64,000 nt of DNA. Source: Arabidopsis thaliana (lineage: Eukaryota; Streptophyta; Magnoliopsida; Brassicales; Brassicaceae). Made by a program: the position numbers and the translations under genes. Under the pieces are notes generated by a model. It was not told where the DNA came from and ran no database searches. It saw only the letters and a program-made list of their open reading frames with translations. How positions within the stretch are numbered: position 1 is the stretch's first letter; each line of letters opens with the position of its first letter. Positions 25,421 through 39,099 of this stretch are shown here, one piece after another. The stretch covers positions 8,308,101 to 8,372,100 of the forward strand of contig NC_003074.8 of NCBI RefSeq assembly GCF_000001735.4, in the 5' to 3' direction.

Positions 25421-27802
25421 ATGAGGGGGAGATCAGAAGGAGGGAAGAAAAAGCCGGTGATTGTGTTACTCTGCGTTGCATCAGTAGTGCTTGTTTTTGT
25501 ATATCTCTTCTTTGGTTCCTCTAACCATAAAGCTATTGAGTATGGGAGGAAACTTGGTTTGGGTGGTGATGATGATGATAGTACTAAGAAAGATGACACT
25601 TCTAGCTCTTTTTATGTAGAAGATGTAGTAGGGAATGGTTTCACTCCCAGAAGCTTTCCTGTGAGTTCTTTAGACCTTCTTTGTGTAATTGATGATTGAG
25701 TTGAGCAATATGTGTTTAATATTGTTGTTAATTCTTGTAAAGGTGTGTGATGATCGACACTCGGAGCTTATTCCTTGCTTAGATAGGAATCTTATATACC
25801 AAATGAGATTGAAGCTTGATTTGTCTTTGATGGAGCATTATGAACGTCACTGTCCTCCTCCTGAAAGGAGGTTTAATTGCTTGATTCCTCCTCCTCCAGG
25901 GTATAAGGTGTGTTATTTCTCTAGCTTTGTTGATATGATCAGTGTCTTGACATATTTTGAAGTTTTTTTCTATGTGAATGTGTCTAGATTCCAATCAAGT
26001 GGCCGAAAAGCAGAGACGAAGTTTGGAAAGTGAACATTCCTCATACTCACTTAGCGCATGAGAAGTCTGACCAAAACTGGATGGTTGTTAAAGGAGAGAA
26101 AATCAATTTCCCTGGTGGAGGCACACATTTTCATTATGGTGCTGATAAGTATATTGCATCAATGGCAAATGTAAGGCAGTTACTAGATCTTATGTGGAAT
26201 AGAGGTGTGTGTCCATCTTCATTTACTGATACTATTCATGGAAATTGCAGATGCTTAATTTTCCGAACAATGTTTTGAACAATGGGGGAAGGCTGAGGAC
26301 ATTTCTTGATGTTGGCTGTGGTGTTGCTAGCTTTGGAGGTTATCTTCTTGCATCAGAAATTATGACGATGTCTTTGGCACCTAATGATGTTCATCAGAAC
26401 CAAATCCAATTTGCTCTTGAGAGAGGGATTCCTGCATACCTCGGCGTTCTAGGGACCAAGAGGCTCCCATACCCAAGCAGATCCTTTGAACTTGCTCACT
26501 GTTCACGTTGTCGTATCGATTGGCTTCAAAGAGATGGTATTCTTCTTCTCGAGCTAGACAGGGTGCTAAGACCTGGTGGCTATTTTGCATATTCATCTCC
26601 AGAAGCATATGCACAAGATGAAGAGGACCTCAGAATATGGAGAGAAATGAGTGCTCTTGTGGGCCGTATGTGTTGGACGATAGCTGCAAAAAGGAATCAA
26701 ACTGTAATTTGGCAAAAACCTTTGACAAATGATTGTTATTTGGGAAGAGAACCTGGAACCCAGCCTCCTCTTTGCAATTCTGACAGTGACCCTGATGCTG
26801 TGTATGGTGTAAACATGGAAGCATGCATTACTCAATACAGTGACCGTGAGTTTTCATTATTCTATCTTCTTTTCACTAACAGAGTTTCGTCATTAACTTC
26901 ACAAGCTTGTGATATTGCATATCTGAGAACAAATATGCTCACTAAATTATTTTTCAACGTTTCTATTAGATGACCACAAAACCAAGGGAAGTGGATTGGC
27001 TCCATGGCCAGCTCGATTAACCTCTCCTCCTCCTCGGCTAGCTGACTTTGGCTATTCCACTGACATTTTTGAGAAGGATACAGTATGTTATGCCCATTAT
27101 CCTTTTTATTTGTTGCAATTGAAGCTCCAATAATATAAAGACTGTAGTCACCTTAAATCATTGCTTGCTCATACAGGAAACTTGGAGGCAGAGAGTAGAT
27201 ACTTATTGGGATCTCTTGAGTCCTAAAATTCAATCAGACACTGTAAGGAACATAATGGACATGAAAGCAAGCATGGGTTCCTTTGCTGCTGCTCTGAAAG
27301 AAAAAGATGTTTGGGTTATGAATGTTGTTCCTGAAGACGGACCAAACACGCTTAAACTAATATACGACAGAGGCCTGATGGGTGCTGTTCATAGCTGGTC
27401 AGTTTCTCCCTTAACCTTTCACTTAATCAAAATCCATTAGTATATATGTGCCTCTTATGATTTATCGTCTGATAATATTGCAGGTGTGAAGCGTTCTCGA
27501 CTTACCCGAGGACTTACGATTTACTCCATGCCTGGGACATCATATCTGATATCAAGAAGAGAGGTTGCAGCGCAGAAGATTTGCTGTTGGAGATGGATCG
27601 TATACTTCGTCCAAGCGGTTTCATACTCATAAGGGACAAACAATCCGTAGTCGACCTTGTGAAGAAGTATCTCAAGGCTTTGCATTGGGAAGCAGTTGAA
27701 ACCAAGACAGCCTCGGAATCAGACCAAGACTCGGACAATGTGATACTCATTGTCCAGAAGAAACTGTGGTTGACAAGTGAAAGCCTCAGAGATTTGGAGT
27801 GA
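25421..27802 (+). CDS. Golgi-type putative SAM-dependent methyltransferase (QUA2/TSD2-like family)
   Basis: Seven coding exons: 25421-25660, 25743-25907, 25988-26170, 26251-26845, 26970-27082, 27177-27397 and 27484-27802, giving 611 aa. It is a type II membrane protein: a short basic N-terminus, one hydrophobic segment (about residues 13-31, PVIVLLCVASVVLVFVYLFF), an acidic stem, then the large DUF248/putative methyltransferase domain. An AdoMet-binding motif, FLDVGCGVASFGGYLL, lies in exon 4, followed by a second lobe (RNIMDMKASMGSFAAAL and LLEMDRILRPSGFILIRD). The family is proposed to methylate pectin in the Golgi; biochemical proof for most members is lacking. I believe this is At3g23300, called PMT1 in some databases; I am unsure of that symbol and leave it blank. 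A probable 5'-UTR intron precedes the ATG. Confidence 0.93.
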
Positions 27803-30800
27803 TTACGATGATGATGATGATGAGGCCAAAAACTGCCTCCAACATGAAAAAACAAAACAACATTCACAAGAGATTTCTTTCTTGGGAGAATCTAATCGAA
27901 AACATACAACGAAGAAAATTCGTTTTATAGCGGCAATTTAACGTTCTTTTCTCTTAAATCTTTCTTTCTTTACATATTCATATAATGTTTGTATGGTTCG
28001 TTAGAGAGGACTAAAGTTTCTTATCAATTTAAACTCTTTTTGTTGCAATTTATGTATTAAATCATTGTTTAATAGATTGATGATTATTCATTACTAAACA
28101 CTATATTCAATCTTAAGAGTCATACTTCATAAAGCTTAAATCCAAAAACTTGGGATGATGAGAAATCATCTCTTTGAGCTCTTTAGAATAATAGTTGTAA
28201 TGAATGGAGAAGAGTGATTGAAACAAAGGTATGCGTGCTGTTTACTTAGTCCCCATTATATAACTCACTCTCAGAAGTAACTTTACTGTTGTTGGAAGAA
28301 ATCTTTAGGTTATGTCCCAAGCAAAATTGAAGATAAGTTATTGTTCTAAGAGACAAAAAGGAAATATAATTAAGAATAATTGCATTTGATGATTAGAACA
28401 TTTTATTGGTCCAAAAAGGAGACTAAACATGTGAAAGCATTCTACAATTTTTTTTTTTTTGTCTCGTGGACACAAAGCTGAAGCTGTTGTCCACTTCTTT
28501 AAGTTAACTCCCATAATCGATGCCCCTCACTTTCTCGATTATATTCTATCCAAATTCAGTAATTGATTTGAAATTTCTTAGCCATGAGTCCATGACAATA
28601 ACAACTTTATATTTGCGTTTTATGGCTAAACTCATACAACAATATATTTTTAACTTTATTTTTACATTTTATCCTTCTTAATTCTTATGTTCAGTTTAGC
28701 TAAATTATATTTACATGCGAAATGATAAGCATGAAGATTTTGTTTAGGTGACATATTTGCTAACATCTCTTTAAAATGTATATTAAAAAAAACATAAAAT
28801 ATTTTGGGCATAAAACTTAATGTGGAATTTTATTAGTTGTCTCATTTAATATGTTTATTTAATATATCTGTATTTGTGGTATTATAATGAATAAGACATT
28901 AAATATGAATAAAAATTCCAAAATAATATTTGCACGTTTATGATAGAAATAATAAAAGTCTATTTAATAACTTGAAAAGAAATGACATGTAGAAACTGAT
29001 TTCAAATGTTAAATACTTATATGGATACTGGATACATCATCCAAAACATTTTTCAACTAATTTTAATAAATAATATAAAAATACTTTTACCATTTCCTTA
29101 CATACCAACTTAATAATTTTCAGACAATTAATCATGACGAACACATTGACCGTTACATCATATGAATGATAAAACAAAAATAGTGGTTTCTGTTTTGGTT
29201 TTCCTATTACTAATTGTTGGAAACCACTTCAATTATACGCGTTACGTAGTTTGATACATTGAATATATGGTACAATATACATTAAATTTATTTTCGAAAA
29301 ATATGAATGTGATACATACCTACAAAGTTTGGCAAATACAAAAATGGTCCCCAACGTTACTCTCCCCCACCTCAAAGCTGTTCATATCGCCCTTCAAAGA
29401 TTGTGAAAATCAAACCCTTATCCTCTTAAAACCCTTAAAATGTTTTCTTCTAAAGAAAAAGTTGCTTTCTTATTTTTATTTTTATTTTGAATTCTGGTTT
29501 TGGCGCATACATATTAGCGAAAATTAGAGAAAAAATTCCTGTATATGCAAAAAAATTAACGTTTTTTTCCTACAAAATTTAGTATAAAAATCAATAAATA
29601 TATTAAAATTATCACACAAGAATTAACTTTGAATTTCTTTTCCAGATTAGCTTTTAATATATTTTGCTTTGTAATAAAGAACATACTGTATTGAAATATG
29701 TTCTACTATTAACTAATATGAAGATTACCGGTAAAGAATTACTAATGTTTCATCTACATTAATTTTTGTGTGCCCATAATTTCAAAATTTTGCCTAGAGT
29801 GGGATCAATAATTTTGGTGAAGATTGAAGAAAAAAACTAAAATTTGGGGACAACATTACAAAAGAGCATTCAGTATTTGGAAAGCTTAGGACCATGGTGA
29901 TTTAGAAGCGCCACGGGCGTGATGCATACTGCATCTTCGGCGGACATCAAGGCTTTTGAAACCTTTTTCTAATTTTGTTATCTATATAATTCACATCAAA
30001 TAGAATTAGTGAACTAATGTTTACAAAATTAGGTAAAACATAAATTATATGTATGAATTAACAAACTATTAGTTTAAAAGTAACATATAGTCTTATTTTT
30101 TTGAAACAAAAAGATTTACTTTAATAATATATTTTTTTTTTTTTGTGTGTGGATCCAGAAGAATTGTGAAGAAAAAAAATTCTTCTAAACTGCATACTAG
30201 TCACACCCTTTACTTTCGCGTAAATTCAGATAGTTCGGCTGAAAAAAATTGGTTAACCCTCAAAAACCGTCATGTTAATTAGGTTTGCACAATCCATTAA
30301 CATTAGGGGATGCCAAGTAGTATCACATTAGTACTTCAAGTCCTCGATGAAGTGTTGATAGGCTTTTGCTTTGTTTCCTTAATCGTAACATAAATGTCTT
30401 CATGTCCTTAGGATATATACAAACCTATCCTTGCCCAATTGATTATTCATCTGCATTCCAAACTAAACACAATGCTTCTTCATGTACCATTCATATCAGT
30501 TGGGTCACACTCCAAACATTTAATTTTCTTTCATTTCCATATAAAAATACATAATCCGTGAATAGTTGAACTTCTCTATATTTGACTTGAGAAGTTAAAT
30601 AGAGAAATTAACAACTATACCAGTTAGTACAGTTGGTAATTACCAATAGATATTCAAAAATTAGGGAGAGAATTCAATGATTTGGGTTAGTAAGGTGGAA
30701 TAATCAATATATGTCTACGTCTAGATAAGGTAACATATGTTTTATTAATAATAACTCGAGATCTATATAATTAAAACGCCCCTAAATCCTAATCCATCAT

Positions 30801-31698
30801 TAATGTCAAATATTTGAAGATTGAACCAAATTCTCAAAAAGTGTTAAAAACTATTTGCAACAAGAGAGAGCAGTTGGGTTGTGTTGTGTTGTGTTGTGTT
30901 GGGTTGTGTTGTGGTCTCTTTGTAATTTTACACATCAAAAGCAACGCAAAGCTTTACACTTTCCTTTCTCCTTTCTCTTTCACTGCAAATTTCTCCTACC
31001 CTTAAAAATCGAAACTTCAAGAGAAGAAATTGAGGAATCAAAAATTCCCTAGATTCGAGGGTTCTTCTCTCACTTGTTCTATCTTCCTGCTTCATCGGAA
31101 TCGTTTGATTTGTGTTCTTTACATTTTCTCCGACTCAACTTATGGTCTGAATTTTACCTAGTAAGTACATTTGTCTACTTTCTGTTTATTCTTTCGAAAT
31201 CGATGCTTTATCTGGAATTGATCATGTTATTGAGTTTGGCTTGGGTTAACTAATCATGGGGAATTCTCAAAATTTGTTTTTTTTTTGGATTATGTGTTTG
31301 ATTTTGGGAATATACTGTTAGGGTTTGGCTAGTGTGATGAAGTTTCTGAAACTGGTGATAGTAAAGGTGTAAACTTTATGCTCATTTTAGGTTAAATTCT
31401 CTGTATCAATAAGGCACTAGGCATTTAGTTTAACAATTCAATGCTCAGAATTTTGATTTGAGTATTTTGTTAGAGTTCAAGTGTTTAGTTTAGCTTATCG
31501 TAGTCTCTTTTGGTATTTGAGGTCACTATTGGCTCATATATGTTATCTTGTTGTAGGTGCAAGGCATTAGAGAAATTGGTACAGTCGTGTGACATGTGAA
31601 GATTGTTGTTGTACATATAGCTGAAGGAACTCTTTGCTGATTTTTACATAAAAGAGTGTATCTTGATATTTGGTTTGCGATCGAGTTAAGTGGAAGCG
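27803..31698. other. Spacer and 5' leader before the NDR kinase gene
   Basis: About 3.9 kb without a recognisable gene. The left end is methyltransferase 3' UTR. The middle is AT-rich with no clear repeats. The right part, from about 30.8 kb, looks like the kinase 5' leader. It contains a GTGTT microsatellite and a probable 5'-UTR intron from 31161 (GTAAGTAC) to 31556 (TTGTAG). Confidence 0.45.
30875..30913 (+). repeat. GTGTT pentanucleotide microsatellite
   Basis: Seven to eight GTGTT-type units, two reading GGGTT, near the probable transcription start of the NDR kinase gene. Confidence 0.85.
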
Positions 31699-35255
<3,557 letters not shown>

Positions 35256-36382
35256 ACCAGACTCTTTGCTACACTTTGGTCCCGGTTAACACACCAAAAC
35301 ACGGTTTGAGGTGGCGGATTTACGGTTGGAGATAGTACAGTTTCCATTGTGGCGGTGAAGGCTATTGTGTGAGAAGATTAAGGATTTGTTCAACAGTTTC
35401 TACATAGGATAATATTTGGTTGTTCAAAAGGTTTAGTTTGAAGCAAAAGGAAGTAAATAGTCATTTTCAGAATGTGGTTTTATTTATTTGTTTGATTGTT
35501 TTGTTTGGGTAAAAATCAAATTTGGTTTGTTTACCACACAGTTCTAAAGCGGACAATGGGAAAAATGTCAAAAAAATCATGAACTTTCAAATTTGGGACG
35601 AAAAAAACATGAACTTCCAAAATGCCATTAAAATCGTAAACTTTTGTTTGACTTTTGATAAATAGTCAAGTTTTGTTGACTTTGCCATTTTGAACATGTC
35701 GTTAAGTTTTCGTTAACAAAAAGATAACGTGATTAATTTTCTGTTAATTTTTTCTGTTAAAAGCGAAACGACGTCGTTTTGAAATTAAAGAAAAAAACAA
35801 AAAACAAACACCAAGTAGAGTTGAACTGGTGACCTTTTAGGTGCTATTGAAGGACTAAAACCATTGAGCCACGTTAACTTTTTAGAAGTATAGTAAACAT
35901 ATACATATATATATATATATACGTAACTAATTAAAAATAACCAACTAAAATAAATCAATAATATAGAAAATTACCTAAAATTTACACAATCCTTCTCATA
36001 TGAATATAGGATTAATCTATACATGCACATAGAATTTCATTCAACTTCACTTTATATATAATTTTATTTATAATAAAACATATATTTTATAAATTAATTT
36101 GATAAATATTTAATAAAAGAAAAATATAAGATCATTATTCCGTCTTCAAATCAATTTTTTTATTCATAATTAGATGGAAAGTATATAAAAAGTTATTTTT
36201 TGGTAATATATTTATAGGTGTTATATTTCACAAGTTTGATTTTTATATAATTTAAGAGAATTTTTTTTTAATTCAATACGTTTAATAAAAAAATTTACAT
36301 TGTTATTTGAGAATATATATTAATGGTAGGTGTATTTAATATTTTTACATGTTTAGTTATTGTTTTTATAGTTCGGTTTTTA

Positions 36383-37133
36383 TTTGGTAGGTGCATTTTT
36401 ATAATTTACATCATTTTTAATATTTTTATTTGCCATTTTGGTTAATATGGAGGATTTGGAAGAGCCGGAATGATTTAGTCTTCAACAAAAAAGCAATCGC
36501 TGTCGCTGATGTGATAAACCAAGCGATAATGGACACGAAAGAATGGCTGGATGTTAAGCATAAAAATGATGACAACGTCAAAGGGGGCCAAACCAAGTCC
36601 TCAAGAACGGACAAATGGCAAAAACCAGGAGCAGAATGGGTCAAATGCAATTATGATGTCTCTAACCATGCGGGAAGACAAGACTCAGGCCTCAGATGGA
36701 TTATTCGAAACTCACAAGGAACCTGTTTGGACTGCGGCTGCGGGAAATTTCAGGGTCGACAAACAATAAAGGAAGCTGAATGCACTGCCCTCATATGGGC
36801 AATACAATGCGCTTGGGATTTGGGATATAGGAGAGTAGAATTTGAAGGCGACAACATCACAGTTAATCGCCTTATTCGAAACAAAGAAACTAATCCACGA
36901 CTTCGATACTATTTGGAATTCATTCAACAATGGAGCAAAGCTTTCACCACTGTGAAGTTCACATTTCGACACCGGGAACAAAACGTTTGTGTTGATGTTC
37001 TGGCGAAAAAAGCAGTAGCTAATCATATAAATCATACTCTATATCATTTTTGTCCTAGATTTCTAATGTCGTTTGTAAACAAAGATGCTGAACACGTGAA
37101 TTAATAAAGTTATTGGAAGGAAAAAAAAAAAAA
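36383..37133 (+). mobile_element. 5'-truncated LINE-type insertion with poly(A) tail
   Basis: An RNase H frame is followed by AATAAAG and a poly(A) run of 14 at 37121-37134. The 15-bp sequence ATAGTTCGGTTTTTA occurs at 36368-36382 and again at 37134-37148, directly after the tail, as expected for a target-site duplication. The first 45 bp (36383-36427) are AT-rich and not obviously LINE-like, so the true 5' end may be nearer 36428. The insertion is nested in the inverted-repeat element. Confidence 0.7.
36430..37104 (+). pseudogene. RNase H-like domain fragment of a non-LTR retrotransposon
   Basis: An uninterrupted frame of about 224 codons. It opens with the WRIWKSRNDLVF motif, which in plant LINE polyproteins lies after the zinc-binding region, and continues into an RVT_3-type RNase H domain. 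Candidate catalytic acids are all present: Asp in CNYDVS, Glu in EAECTAL, Asp in FEGDN and a late Asp in NVCVDVLAKKA. Endonuclease and reverse transcriptase are missing, and the frame has no upstream ATG at its true start, so it is best read as a 5'-truncated relic. The lack of stop codons means it is young or constrained. Confidence 0.75.
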
Positions 37134-37707
37134 ATAGTTCGGTTTTTAATTAGTTTTGCGTATATATATATATATCAGTTTTCATTAATATCGAAATGTT
37201 ATCATAGCATATTGGTTGAGCGCTTGTGATAATTTAGGAGGTTCACGAGTTCAATCCATTCTTGGCGCAAATTTTAATATATTTTTATTTTGAAACGACG
37301 TCGTTTCGCTTCTAACGGAAAATGTTAACGAAAAGTTAACTCCGTTATTTTGTTGTTAACGGAAATTTAACGACATGCCCAAAATAGTAAAGTCAACGAA
37401 ACTTAATCATTTTATCAAAAGTCAGACGAAATTTTATAATTTTAGCGGCATTTCGGAAGTTCACGTTTTTTTTATCCCAAATTTAAAAGTTAATGATTTG
37501 GTTTGATTGAAATGTCCGGTTCTGGTTTGGTTTTCTTTTGTACCGGTTCTCATAATAATAGCCACGTATTAAAAATTTATTAGTAATGGATTTGGGCCAG
37601 ACCCATTCTCAAAGCCCAATCAATTTCTCAGTGAAACATATATAAACCTAATTAAAGTGAAGCAGAAGTTGTATTCTTCTTCTTGCGAACTCGCTGAAGT
37701 CTGAAAG

Positions 37708-38756
37708 ATGCAGGTTTGTCTCTCTCGATTCGAAACCCTAGTTACTTTTTTTTGTTCTTATCTCTAATTTTATACAATTTCTTGACGATTAAGCTAAGCG
37801 TAGCTGAAATCTGGGAACAATTTGCTTTAGTTCTTGTAAAGGTTAGGTTTTTAAGCAGCAGATAGTTATGTAATCTCACTTTTTTGTTTTTGTGCAGGCA
37901 AGTGATAGGTTTAACATAAATTCTCAGCTTGAGCATCTTCAAGCTAAGTATGTTGGTACAGGTCATGCAGATTTGAGCAGATTGTAAGTATTTTTCACTT
38001 TTTGTTTGGATTTTTCAGGATTCCAAAATTGTGAACTTATTGAAAATTTTGAATGTTTTTGTGTTAGTGAATGGACTGTGAACATTCAGCGTGATAGTTA
38101 TGCTTCATACATTGGTCACTACCCGATGCTTTCTTACTTTGCAATAGCTGAGAACGAATCTATTGGTCGAGAACGTTACAACTTCATGCAGGTTTGTTTA
38201 CTATCTTTCTTCTTGCATCATGTCAAGGAATCATATTGAGAATGTTAATGTGTTAGTGTCTTAAGGGAGAGGAACAATTAGGGTTGTTTCAAACAGGGTA
38301 AAGTGTTCCTGCTGCTCCCCTCTTTAGCTTGGAGAAGCCAGTAAATATCTTTCTCTTCAAGGAACTTGTGGGCCTCAAGAAAACCTGCTATAATTCTAGT
38401 TTTTCAACATTCCTCCTTCTGATATCAGCAACAACTCCTTACCCTTAAGAATGGAGAATGGAACTTCCTCAAAGATATTTACTTGGCCTCTGCAACCGGA
38501 AAGGGGAGCAGCATGAAACTCTTTTAACCCTTACCCTGTATTTGTCAAAAACAGATTGTATCATATCGTAAGTTAGCAGGAAACTACCAATCTTGAGGGT
38601 TGTTTCAAACTGTTATCTTCTGGTTCTTCTACACTCAAGAGTCAATGACTTTGCATTTTTGCTAATAGCTTTTACTAACTCCAAACTTCTTTGATTTTTT
38701 TTTTGCAGAAAATGCTCTTACCTTGCGGCCTTCCTCCAGAAAGAGAAGACGAGTAA
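37708..38756 (+). CDS. SF3b 10-kDa subunit (SF3B5 / RDS3-complex subunit 10 family)
   Basis: Four exons: 37708-37713 (just ATG CAG), 37898-37983, 38068-38191 and 38709-38756, giving 87 aa. The sequence MQASDRFNINSQLEHLQAKY, then EWTVNIQRDSYASYIGHYPM and ending PCGLPPEREDE is the full-length, almost invariant SF3B5 protein. SF3B5 is a small component of the U2 snRNP SF3b complex that packs on SF3B1 and supports branch-site recognition in the nucleus. The first coding exon is only two codons, a reason ORF-based tools miss this gene. Intron 3 (38192-38708) holds a long hairpin. I believe this is At3g23325. Confidence 0.94.
38294..38538. repeat. 245-bp intronic hairpin with CAGGGTAA...TTACCCTG ends
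   Basis: Within SF3b intron 3, the left arm (about 38294-38365) and right arm (about 38456-38538) pair imperfectly, including TGCTGCTCCCCT with AGGGGAGCAGCA and AGTAAATATCTT with AAGATATTTACT. The ends are perfectly complementary. The 14-bp GGGTTGTTTCAAAC occurs just before the hairpin (38281-38294) and again at 38597-38610. It may be a MITE (CAGGG ends recall hAT elements) or a young MIRNA-like foldback. Confidence 0.65.
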
Positions 38757-39099
38757 GAGCTTGTGTGCATTTGAAATTAAAAAAAACATTCTACTTCTTA
38801 GAAGCTTGTGTGCAATCTTCTTTAACTGCTCCACCAATGTAATTGCCGAAAAGGCTTCTTCTTGTTTCTAGTTCATAATGCAGTTGTTGATCATGATCTA
38901 AACATTTGTACTTTGTTATAGTCTTGATACAATTGTCAAACTCAAAGTCTTTTTGCTACTCGAACAACTATTGCAAAAGAATTGAATTGAACAAGTCATA
39001 AAAAAAAGAGGTTAAAAGTTGGAGTATTTAAATGAATGACGAAAATAAAAATCAAACCTTTATGTTTGCTAATGGTGAATCTCTGAGAAGGAGACAAAG

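Larger units (their letters stand above)
35558..37517. mobile_element. Long-terminal-inverted-repeat element (MULE-like)
   Basis: Arms at about 35558-35790 and 37290-37517 are imperfect reverse complements over about 230 bp. Shared landmarks in mirror order are AAATTTGGGA, TGAACTTCC-AAATGCC, TTTGACTTTTGATAAA, CATGTCGTTAA and the palindrome AAACGACGTCGTTT next to the interior. No transposase is present. The interior carries a LINE-type fragment (separate entry). Long arms suggest a Mutator-like non-autonomous element, but I could not identify a 9-bp target duplication. It lies between the NDR kinase and SF3b genes. Confidence 0.72.
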
